This document shows, in pieces, positions 18,701 through 24,596 of a stretch of DNA of 38,411 nt. The notes under the pieces were generated by a model. It was not told where the DNA came from. It saw only the letters and a program-made list of their open reading frames with translations, and searched no databases. How positions within the stretch are numbered: the first letter of the stretch is position 1; every line of letters starts with the position of its first letter. Source of the stretch: Clostridiales bacterium (lineage in GTDB: Bacteria > Bacillota > Clostridia > Saccharofermentanales > Saccharofermentanaceae); assembly GCA_017615325.1 (NCBI GenBank), contig JAGAAI010000059.1, positions 1-38,411 on the forward strand, in the 5' to 3' direction. A program made the position numbers and the translations under genes.

Positions 18701-18940
18701 TTTCTCAATGATCTGGGTAAGACGCTTAACGTTGAGAGGCTCGATATAAGTACGATCTGCAACGGTGGGGTCTGTCATGATGGTAGCGGGGTTGGAATTA
18801 ACGAGTACGATCTCGTAGCCCAACTTCTTCAATGCTTTACAAGCCTGTGTTCCGGAATAGTCGAATTCACAAGCCTGTCCGATGATGATCGGGCCCGAAC
18901 CTATGATCAGGATCTTGTTGATGTCTTCTCTCTTTGGCAT
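15725..18940 (-). CDS. carB: Carbamoyl-phosphate synthase large subunit
   Basis: 1071 residues, normal for CarB (about 1070). It makes carbamoyl phosphate from bicarbonate, ATP and ammonia supplied by CarA, feeding pyrimidine and arginine synthesis. Two homologous halves are seen: carboxyphosphate domain with LRPAYTMGGAGGG, an oligomerisation region about 400-550, carbamoyl-phosphate domain with VRPSYVLGGRGME, and a C-terminal MGS-like allosteric domain from about 930. GGAGGAT precedes the ATG. The small subunit gene carA is not adjacent, which is unusual for this enzyme. Followed by nudC with a one-base overlap. Confidence 0.98.
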   Translation of the reverse strand: MPKREDINKILIIGSGPIIIGQACEFDYSGTQACKALKKLGYEIVLVNSNPATIMTDPTVADRTYIEPLNVKRLTQIIEKERPDALLPNLGGQSGLNLSSELAKAGVLDKYNVKVIGIQVDAIERGEDRVEFKNTMNQLGIEMARSHEVYSVEDAVKVAEELGYPVVLRPAYTMGGAGGGLVYNVDELKTVCERGLAASLVHQVLVEEAVIGWEELELEVVRDAKNNKITVCFIENIDPMGVHTGDSFCSAPMLTISEEVQKRLQEASYKIVEAIDVIGGCNCQFAHDPVSDRIVVIEINPRTSRSSALASKATGFPIALVSSMLACGLTLDEIPCGKYGTLDKYYPDGDYVVIKFARWAFEKFKGASDKLGTQMRAVGEVMSIGKTYKEAFQKAIRSLETGRYGLGFAKDFNELSKEELLKKLTEPTSERQFIMYEALRKGATVDELYDLTRIKKWFIEQMKELVEEEESLIAEAGKVPSEDVLRTAKLDGFSDRYLSKILNVSEDDIRAARYSYGIKEAWEGVHVSGTQDAAYYYSTYHLAEDKSPVSSNRKIMILGGGPNRIGQGIEFDYCCVHAALALRDLGFESIIVNCNPETVSTDYDTSDKLYFEPLTLEDVLSIFEKEQPLGVIAQFGGQTPLNLAADLKRNGVRILGTSPETIDLAEDRDHFRAMMDKLGIPMPESGMAVTVDDALSIANKIGYPVMVRPSYVLGGRGMEVVHDDDMMRVYMSAAVGVTPDRPILIDRFLNHATECEADAIADGDECFVPAVMEHIELAGVHSGDSACILPSLNLSDEIVATIRDYTKKIACEMHVEGLMNMQYAIEGDTVYVLEANPRASRTVPLVSKVCAINMVKAATAIMTEDLTGNASPVKDLKNKKIPHYGVKEAVFPFNMFQEVDPVLGPEMRSTGEVLGIAPNFGDAYCKAEEATKSELPAEGTVLISVSDRDKIDLIDVAKAFSDLGFRILATGKTYQMIVDNGIEAELVKKLYEGRPNIMDLVTNGEIDLIINTPAGKESVNDDSYIRKGAIKNRIPYITTMAAAKASAEGIKAARSGQIGVKALQDFHAEIE

Positions 18941-18985
18941 TTGTCTTATCCTCCAATAATATAGTCCGCAAAAATTTCATCACTA

Positions 18986-18994
18986 AATATACCA
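18986..18994 (-). promoter_or_regulatory. Putative extended -10 promoter of carB
   Basis: TGGTATATT on the minus strand fits an extended -10 (TGn plus TATATT), about 45 nt before the carB ATG. No good -35 is seen. Confidence 0.35.
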
Positions 18995-19019
18995 TAAATA
19001 GCGATGAATAATAGTTACA

Positions 19020-19037
19020 TTTTAGGCTGACCTAAAA
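19020..19037 (-). terminator. Weak hairpin at the end of the transglutaminase-like surface operon
   Basis: Perfect 7-bp stem TTTTAGG / CCTAAAA with a 4-nt loop, starting a few bases after the stop of the last operon gene. There is no clear T-run, so termination is uncertain. Confidence 0.35.
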
Positions 19038-19040
19038 GGA

Positions 19041-20402
19041 TCAGATCTCTATCCTGTATCTCGACTTGATGGGAGACTTTTTGCCTGCCCACCAACCGTC
19101 TCTTCCGTAGAAAACAGTATCGTAGAATTTGCCGTCTGCTTCGACCCAGCCGTGGGTATCGTGACAGAACTCGACCTTCTCGAATCCTATCTCGACAAAA
19201 AGGTATGCCATGGCGGCAGCCTGGGAATTGCACTCGCCTCCGCAGGTCCTCTGATCACCATAAGCATTAAGGATATTATTTGCGTAATGGGCATCGTAGC
19301 AGGCCCAGTCTTTGCGGTGGGCATTGATCGGCATGTCCTTTATGAGGACCTTGAAGGAGTTAACGTACTTACGGCACTCCAGAGCTTTCTTAGCAAGGGA
19401 CATCGAGTCGTCAGTAATCTGGGCAACGACTTCGCGGGCTCTGATCATGACAGGGATCTTCTCCTTGGCATATGCATTGAGAACTGCCTTGCCGTCTGAT
19501 GCCAGCTTGATCCCGTTAGCCTTGTCATTCTTTATCATCTTGCCGGTCTTGCGGTCGCAGAAATAGTAATTGCCGTCGACTTTGTACCAGCCGTACATAT
19601 CAGTCTTTATGAGCTTGCCGTCTTTTGCAAAAACACAGCCCTTGCCGTCGATGTTAACGGCTCCTTTGGCCATGACTCCGGTCTTGCCGGCCGTCTTGGC
19701 GGTCTTATAGAAATAATACCTGTTCTTGTCTATCGTCTGCCAGCCTGTGGCAAGAGCGCCCTTTTTGTGCTTGGCGCCTGATGAGGTTGCAGCAGTCTTA
19801 TAGAAGTAGAATCTGTTGCCGTCGATGGTCTGCCAGCCTGTTGCCATCGCACCCTTGCTGTGCTTTGCGCCCGACGTCGTCTTGCCGGATCTATAGAAAT
19901 AGTATTTTGTTCCATCGATAAGCTGCCAGCCTGTGGCCATGGCACCCTTTGAATGAGCGGAACCTGATGTGGTCTTGGAAGATCTATAGAAATAGAACTT
20001 CTCACCGTCGATGGACTGCCAGCCCGTGGCAAGACCGCCCTTCTTGTGAGAATCACCTGACAAGGTCTTGGATGAACGGTAGAAATAGAATCTTTCACCG
20101 TCGATGGTCTGCCAGCCTGTGGCCATGGCGCCCTTTGTGTGGGAAGCGCCGCCCGTAGTCTTGCCAGACCTGTAGAAATAGAACCTGACTCCGTCGATGG
20201 TCTTCCAGCCGGTTACATACTTGCCGTCTTCCATATAGAAAGTCTCACCGCCGTCAGTTATAAAACCTGATACGCGGTCGTCGGAGATTACGGTAACCTT
20301 CTGCTTAAGAAGGAAACATGAACTGGCAGCAAATGCCGCCAGGAAAAGAATCACAGTAATGATACGTGACAATACCTTATTCATATCAACATTAACCTTC
20401 AT
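19041..20402 (-). CDS. Secreted wall-binding-repeat protein with transglutaminase-like catalytic domain (paralogue 3)
   Basis: 453 residues. An N-terminal membrane segment (about 11-33) predicts export. Residues 45-62 form a short choline-binding-type repeat (GGETFYMEDGKYV). Residues 63-244 are five 31-residue repeats and one shorter one, each built on ATGWQTIDG-FYFYRSSKT with a Ser/Thr/Lys/His-rich extension ending in KGAM. Further degenerate repeats run to about 307. The C-terminal 310-453 is a transglutaminase-like domain: Cys391 in GGEC, His417 in THGWVE, Asp428 in KFYD. The ATG at 20402 is preferred over TTG at 20405; TGATG makes it overlap the upstream stop by one base. It could cross-link, cleave or modify wall proteins or peptides; the reaction is unknown. 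Confidence 0.85.
   Translation of the reverse strand: MKVNVDMNKVLSRIITVILFLAAFAASSCFLLKQKVTVISDDRVSGFITDGGETFYMEDGKYVTGWKTIDGVRFYFYRSGKTTGGASHTKGAMATGWQTIDGERFYFYRSSKTLSGDSHKKGGLATGWQSIDGEKFYFYRSSKTTSGSAHSKGAMATGWQLIDGTKYYFYRSGKTTSGAKHSKGAMATGWQTIDGNRFYFYKTAATSSGAKHKKGALATGWQTIDKNRYYFYKTAKTAGKTGVMAKGAVNIDGKGCVFAKDGKLIKTDMYGWYKVDGNYYFCDRKTGKMIKNDKANGIKLASDGKAVLNAYAKEKIPVMIRAREVVAQITDDSMSLAKKALECRKYVNSFKVLIKDMPINAHRKDWACYDAHYANNILNAYGDQRTCGGECNSQAAAMAYLFVEIGFEKVEFCHDTHGWVEADGKFYDTVFYGRDGWWAGKKSPIKSRYRIEI
19671..20216 (-). repeat. Tandem 93-bp coding repeats (31-residue wall-binding-type units)
   Basis: Five full 93-bp units plus one of 81 bp inside the 19041-20402 gene, encoding residues 63-244. 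Units share ATGWQ at the start and FYFYR in the middle. The array resembles those at 21041-21481 and 23074-23619. Confidence 0.85.
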
Positions 20403-21646
20403 CAAATCTCTGTCTTATTGAGTGCGCGGTACGCATAACCCTTACGATTATACCACTGCTTGCCCTTTGCTTCCACAAACAAAGGATCCCAGGTCCTACC
20501 GTCTATCTCAATCCAGGCGTGACCGCCGTCGTCGCAAAGATAGACCGTGCCGAAGTCCAGTTCGTTGTAAAGATAACCCAAAGCCGCGGATTCGGCGACA
20601 CATTCACCACCGATCTTGTCCTGATCACCATATGCATTCAGGATGTTGTTGGCATAGATGGCCGTAAAGCAGGCGAATTTGTCTCTATATTTCTTCAGAG
20701 GGTAGTGCTTAAAGAGATAAGGCGGCTTGGCCACATACTCGTAGCACTTCCACTGCTTCTCTTTTATACTGTCGTCCTTCTTGCAGATCTCCCCGATTAT
20801 CTCCCTTGCTCTTATCATGACAGGGATCTTCTCCTCGGAATACTTATCATTTACGGCTTTACCGTCTTTGCCGATCTTTATGCAGTTAACGGTCTTATCC
20901 TTCACCATCTTCCCGCTCTTTCGGTCGCAGAAATAATAGTCGCCATTAACTTTGTACCAGCCGTACATATCAGTCTTAAGGAGCTTGCCGTCTGCCGCAA
21001 ACACACAGCCCCTGTCATCTATGTTCCTTGCACCCGTCGCCATGATACCGGATCTGCCGTATGTTTTGGCAGACTTAAAAAAATAGTATCTGCTTCCTTC
21101 TATGGTCTGCCAGCCCTTAGCCATCTCTCCCTTAAGATGAGATCCGTCGGATGACCTGTAGAAATAGTACTTATACCCGTCGATCTTCTGCCAGCCTGTC
21201 GCCAGGGTCCCTTTTGTGTGGGAAAGACCTGATCCCGTGGACGAAGATCTGTAGAAATAGTACTTAACACCGTCTATCTTCTGCCAGCCGGTAGCCATAG
21301 CCCCCTTGGCATGTTCTTCTCCGGATTCTGTCTTCCGGGATCTAAAGAAATAAAACTTTTCGCCATCGATAAGCTGCCAGCCCGTTGCCATCGCGCCCTT
21401 TGTGTGCTTCTCTCCGGATGCGGTCGAAGATGACCTGTAGAAATAGAACCGGGATCCTTCATACGAAAGCCAGCCTGTGACCTTGTGGCCGTTCTTGTAG
21501 AAGAATGTCTCACCGTCCTCTTTGACGAAGCCGGCAGGGTTTTCGGCCGCTATAACGGGAGATTTCACCATATAACAAACGGCCGCCGCTGCTATTAACA
21601 GGACTGCCGTCATTATCATCTTTATAACTGGTTTTCTTGTCTTCAA
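20402..21646 (-). CDS. Secreted wall-binding-repeat protein with transglutaminase-like catalytic domain (paralogue 2)
   Basis: 414 residues. The N-terminus has a signal-type hydrophobic segment (about 9-26) with a possible cleavage near AAEN (33-36). Repeats occupy about 38-265; three are full 31-residue units, the fourth is shortened to 27 by loss of part of the extension. The catalytic domain about 268-414 has Cys349 in GGEC, His376 in GHAWIE and Asp387 in TWD, the expected transglutaminase-fold triad. The start codon appears to be TTG at 21646, preceded by AAAGGATCGGG; the next in-frame ATG would cut into the signal peptide and lacks a ribosome site. It begins 14 nt after the lipoprotein paralogue and overlaps the next gene by one base. 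Confidence 0.84.
   Translation of the reverse strand: MKTRKPVIKMIMTAVLLIAAAAVCYMVKSPVIAAENPAGFVKEDGETFFYKNGHKVTGWLSYEGSRFYFYRSSSTASGEKHTKGAMATGWQLIDGEKFYFFRSRKTESGEEHAKGAMATGWQKIDGVKYYFYRSSSTGSGLSHTKGTLATGWQKIDGYKYYFYRSSDGSHLKGEMAKGWQTIEGSRYYFFKSAKTYGRSGIMATGARNIDDRGCVFAADGKLLKTDMYGWYKVNGDYYFCDRKSGKMVKDKTVNCIKIGKDGKAVNDKYSEEKIPVMIRAREIIGEICKKDDSIKEKQWKCYEYVAKPPYLFKHYPLKKYRDKFACFTAIYANNILNAYGDQDKIGGECVAESAALGYLYNELDFGTVYLCDDGGHAWIEIDGRTWDPLFVEAKGKQWYNRKGYAYRALNKTEI
21041..21481 (-). repeat. Tandem coding repeats of the 31-residue wall-binding type
   Basis: Encodes residues 56-202 of the 20402-21646 gene: three 93-bp units followed by two 81-bp units in which part of the Ser/Thr/His extension is missing. 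This length variation shows the extension is the dispensable part. Confidence 0.8.
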
Positions 21647-21660
21647 TTTAACCCGATCCT

Positions 21661-22413
21661 TTAGATCTCTACTTTGTAGGCCGGCTCCTCCGGATATTCC
21701 GTCATATCATACCACTCCATGCCCTTGGTCTCAATATAAAGGGGGTCCCAGAAATGCCCGTCTGCTTCGACCCAGGCATGGGATTCCGTGTGGCAATAGA
21801 TTACATCAGTCATACCTGCCGCATCGAAAAGATAAGCCAGGCACGCGGCATCAGATGTGCAGTCTCCGCCGATCTTAAGCTGATCCTCATACGCATTGAG
21901 AAGATTGTTGGCATAATGGGCATCATAGCACTCGTAATCGTTCATATGATCGGTGATGGGATAGTCCTTCAAAAGATAAGGGCTGTCCTCAACGTACTTA
22001 TAGCACTTCATTATGAGATCTTCTTTGGAGATACCGTCTTCTCTTAGGCTGTCTACGACTTCTCTTGCAGCAACCAGTACGGGAAGCTTCTCTTCAGAGT
22101 AGCCGTTCATGACTGCAAAGCCCATGTCGTCGATCTCGATATTGTTTACTTTGGCAGATACTGCCTTAACGCCGGTCGTGCGGTCAAAGAAGCAGTATTT
22201 GCCTTCGATCTCATACCAGCCCTTCATATCTCCTTCCGGAACTTCATCAGTCTCTTTGCTTCCTGATGTCTCCTTGCTTTCTTCAGTTGCAGAAGTCTCT
22301 GAACTTGCAGCATCAGTTACGGATGGTTTTACTTCTCCGCCGTTGCAGGAAGCAAGTCCCATTGTAAAAGCCAGGACGAGGACAAGAAATATGAGCGAAC
22401 CGGATTTTTTCAT
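21661..22413 (-). CDS. Lipoprotein with transglutaminase-like catalytic domain (paralogue without repeat array)
   Basis: 250 residues. Lipoprotein signal with lipobox LASC (Cys23), then a Ser/Thr/Glu-rich linker to about 60. A single degenerate repeat (KGWYEIEGKYCFFDRTTG, 64-81) is all that remains of the wall-binding region. The C-terminal domain about 105-250 is homologous to the other three proteins of the operon: Cys185 in GGDC, His212 in SHAWVE, Asp223 in FWD, and the same ending with Glu-Ile. So this paralogue should sit on the membrane while its relatives sit in the wall. GGGAGACC precedes the ATG. It lies 15 nt after the 469-residue paralogue. Confidence 0.86.
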   Translation of the reverse strand: MKKSGSLIFLVLVLAFTMGLASCNGGEVKPSVTDAASSETSATEESKETSGSKETDEVPEGDMKGWYEIEGKYCFFDRTTGVKAVSAKVNNIEIDDMGFAVMNGYSEEKLPVLVAAREVVDSLREDGISKEDLIMKCYKYVEDSPYLLKDYPITDHMNDYECYDAHYANNLLNAYEDQLKIGGDCTSDAACLAYLFDAAGMTDVIYCHTESHAWVEADGHFWDPLYIETKGMEWYDMTEYPEEPAYKVEI

Positions 22414-22428
22414 GAAGGGTCTCCCTTA

Positions 22429-23838
22429 TCAGATGACTGCGGAGTAGGAAGGACTTGCAGGATAGTGCTTCATCTCCCACCAGTCCATACCTCTGGACTT
22501 GATGAAGAGTGTATCGTAGCAAAGACCGTTAACCTCGATCCAGCCGTGAGTATAGGATGTATTGAAAGTAACCGTACCGAAGTTGAGCTCTGTAAAGAGG
22601 TAGCCCAAAGCAACGGACTGGGCGCAGCACTCGCCGCCACAGGTCTTCTGGTCACCGTAGGCGTTGAGGATGTTATTTGCATAGTGGGCATCCCAGCATG
22701 CGTAATCCTTGGCCTTGATGTGGTCTCCGATGGGAGCATCCTTGTAGATGTAAGGGAACTTGGCTACGTACTTATAGCACTTCCACTTCTTCTGGGTCAA
22801 TGTATCGTTCTTGTTCGTGATCTCGGCAACGATCTCTCTGGATCTGATCATCACAGGGATCTTCTCCTTGGCAAAATCCGTAAGCTGGGCCTTGCCGTCG
22901 TTCCGGAGGTAGATGCCGTTGGCCGTATCGTTCTTAAAGAGCTTGCCTGACTTACGGTCACAGTAGTAGTAGTCTTCACCGACTTTGTACCAGCCCTTCA
23001 TGTTGGACATGATGAGCTTGCCTGATTCATCGAAGATATAACCCTTGTTCGAGATGTTGATGCCGCCTTTTGCCATGACACCGGACTTACGTGTCGATGT
23101 TGCGGACTTGTAGAAATAGTATTTCTCTTTGGAAATAGTCTGCCAACCTGTAGCCATCGCCCCCTTGCGGTGAGCTTTGCCGGAAGAGGTCTTGGCTGTC
23201 TTATAGAAGTAGTACTTCTCTCCGTCGATGGTCTGCCAGCCTGTTACCATAGCGCCCTTAGTATGCGCTTTGCCGGAAGCAGTCTTTGAAGACCTGTAGA
23301 AGAAGAACTTCTGATCATCGATCTTCTGCCAGCCTGTTGCCATAGCGCCCTTGCTGTGAGCAGAACCGCTAGTGGTCTTGGAAGACTGATAGAAATAGAA
23401 CTTCTCCCCGTCTATGCTCTGCCAGCCCGTAGCCATAGCGCCCTTGTTATGGGCTGAACCGCTCGTGGTCTTGGAAGACCTGTAGAAATAGAATCTCTCA
23501 CCATCGATCGTCTGCCAGCCTGTCGCCATAGCGCCTTTAGTATGGGCAGCGCCGCCCGTGGTCTTGCCGGATCTGTAGAAATAGTACTTGTCTGATCCGT
23601 CCTTGACCCAGCCTAAGACCTTCTTGCCGTCCTTATAGTAGAAAGTCTCTCCGCCGTCTTTCACAAAACCGTTCAACTGCGCCGGTTCTTCCGCATCGTC
23701 TTCTTCAGATGCCTGGTTTACTATATCCGCCCTTACTGTTCCTTTGGAATCAGTTATGTAGGCAGAAAGGATTCCTGCGGCAATTAAGGCAAGAGCCAAT
23801 ATCGTTATATTCCTAAAGACTTTTTTGAGATCTTTCAT
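22429..23838 (-). CDS. Secreted wall-binding-repeat protein with transglutaminase-like catalytic domain (paralogue 1)
   Basis: 469 residues, the longest of the set. Signal-type hydrophobic segment about 9-28, an acidic linker 41-55, a canonical short repeat (GGETFYYKDGKKV, 62-74), then 31-residue repeats from 74 to 228, a shortened one to 255 and degenerate ones to about 318. The catalytic domain about 322-469 has Cys404 in GGEC (followed by a second Cys), His431 in THGWIE and Asp442 in CYD. Choline-binding-type repeats bind choline on teichoic acids in pneumococci; whether this organism decorates its wall with choline is unknown. AGGTGA precedes the ATG. Likely second gene of the operon, 31 nt after the stalk lipoprotein. 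Confidence 0.86.
   Translation of the reverse strand: MKDLKKVFRNITILALALIAAGILSAYITDSKGTVRADIVNQASEEDDAEEPAQLNGFVKDGGETFYYKDGKKVLGWVKDGSDKYYFYRSGKTTGGAAHTKGAMATGWQTIDGERFYFYRSSKTTSGSAHNKGAMATGWQSIDGEKFYFYQSSKTTSGSAHSKGAMATGWQKIDDQKFFFYRSSKTASGKAHTKGAMVTGWQTIDGEKYYFYKTAKTSSGKAHRKGAMATGWQTISKEKYYFYKSATSTRKSGVMAKGGINISNKGYIFDESGKLIMSNMKGWYKVGEDYYYCDRKSGKLFKNDTANGIYLRNDGKAQLTDFAKEKIPVMIRSREIVAEITNKNDTLTQKKWKCYKYVAKFPYIYKDAPIGDHIKAKDYACWDAHYANNILNAYGDQKTCGGECCAQSVALGYLFTELNFGTVTFNTSYTHGWIEVNGLCYDTLFIKSRGMDWWEMKHYPASPSYSAVI
23074..23619 (-). repeat. Tandem 93-bp coding repeats (31-residue wall-binding-type units)
   Basis: Five 31-codon units plus a 27-codon unit, encoding residues 74-255 of the 22429-23838 gene. 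Units 2 and 3 are almost identical at the protein level (SSKTTSGSAHNKGAM versus SSKTTSGSAHSKGAM), suggesting recent duplication or gene conversion. Confidence 0.85.
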
Positions 23839-23869
23839 AAATTCACCTTGATTGATATATAGTCCGTTA

Positions 23870-24379
23870 TCAGAATACGCTGTCTACGATCCAGGGAGCA
23901 TCGGGCTTACTCTGTGTGCACTGAACAGTGAAGCCCTTATACTCGATAATGGCATAACCCTGGGAATCGTCACAGGCCTGTACGACCTTGAGCTTGCCGC
24001 CTAAGACCTTGATAAGGCTCTTAGCCTTCTTGCCGATGAAAGACTCAGCGATCTCGATGTCGCTCATACCCTTGTACTTAGCCTTGGGGTCTTCTGTCTC
24101 CTTGGGCTTCTTCTTTGTAGTCGTGGTCTCCTCAGCCGTAGTAGTCGTTGTAGTCTCTTCGGTCGTAGTAGTTGTCGTGGTCTCTTCCGTTGTTGTCGTA
24201 GTTGTAGCCTCAGTAGTTGTAGTCGTAGTCGTCTCTTCCGTAGTAGTCGTGGTTGTAGCCTCTGTCGTGGTCGTTGCCTCTGTAGGAGCCTCTGTAGGCT
24301 CTACTTTGGTGTCACAGGCAGCCATAGCCAAAACCATGGAAAGCGCTGCTATAACAGCGATCATTCTTAATCTCTTCAT
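23870..24379 (-). CDS. Lipoprotein with long Thr/Glu-rich stalk and small C-terminal domain
   Basis: 169 residues. Lipoprotein signal with lipobox AMAAC (Cys22). Residues about 29-88 are nearly all Thr with regularly spaced Glu-Glu or Glu-Ala pairs, a mucin-like stalk that may be O-glycosylated (inference). A Lys-rich stretch (89-93) leads to a small domain of about 65 residues (104-169) with Cys136 and Cys154, not recognised. The ATG at 24379 has GGTGGAG just upstream; the GTG at 24388 lies within that ribosome site and is rejected. It is the first gene of the operon and could be a membrane-bound partner or receptor for the wall enzymes (inference). Confidence 0.82.
   Translation of the reverse strand: MKRLRMIAVIAALSMVLAMAACDTKVEPTEAPTEATTTTEATTTTTTEETTTTTTTEATTTTTTEETTTTTTTEETTTTTTAEETTTTKKKPKETEDPKAKYKGMSDIEIAESFIGKKAKSLIKVLGGKLKVVQACDDSQGYAIIEYKGFTVQCTQSKPDAPWIVDSVF
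24116..24295 (-). repeat. Low-complexity Thr/Glu coding tract
   Basis: Coding for residues 29-88 of the stalk lipoprotein; plus-strand sequence is built from gta/gtc/gtt/gtg triplets interrupted by tcttc. Slippage-prone, so its length may vary between strains. Confidence 0.8.
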
Positions 24380-24402
24380 TATCTCCACCTCTTATTACTT
24401 GT

Positions 24403-24431
24403 AATATATCAATCTGACGGAACGATTTTAA
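24403..24431 (-). promoter_or_regulatory. Putative promoter of the surface operon
   Basis: Minus strand: -35 TTAAAA (24426-24431), 17-nt spacer, extended -10 TGATATATT with TATATT at 24403-24408. Placed about 25 nt upstream of the stalk lipoprotein ATG, at the head of the five-gene co-directional run. Confidence 0.55.
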
Positions 24432-24582
24432 CACTAACTTCCACTGCTAACAACAAGAGCCGCTTGCCATTTTCTACAAAAAAGCGGGCTTTATGGTGCA
24501 ATATCTTTATTTGTCACCGAAAAGTAACAGCAGAGCTTCTGATAAAAGGATTTTGGAGTAGAATAGAAACCTGATCACGCTA

Positions 24583-24588
24583 AAGGAG
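24583..24588 (+). promoter_or_regulatory. Ribosome binding site of the GH13 gene
   Basis: AAGGAG, 8 nt before ATG 24597 but only 2 nt before the in-frame TTG at 24591. The spacing decides in favour of the ATG. Confidence 0.85.
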
Positions 24589-24596
24589 TTTTGACA

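Noticed and set aside
18941..19040. PyrR-type attenuator or riboswitch upstream of carB
   Set aside because: The region is only 100 nt, its sole stem (19020-19037) lies at the end of the previous gene and upstream of the likely promoter, and no PyrR-binding pattern is visible.
19671..23619. Regularly spaced direct repeats that could suggest a CRISPR array
   Set aside because: Units are contiguous 93-bp coding repeats without unique spacers and stay in frame within the surface-protein genes.
24458..24490. Imperfect hairpin AGCCGCTT / AAGCGGGCT in the 217-nt divergent region before the GH13 gene
   Set aside because: One bulge, a 16-nt loop and no T-run in either direction; it is not at the end of a gene. 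Could be a remnant terminator but is not supported.
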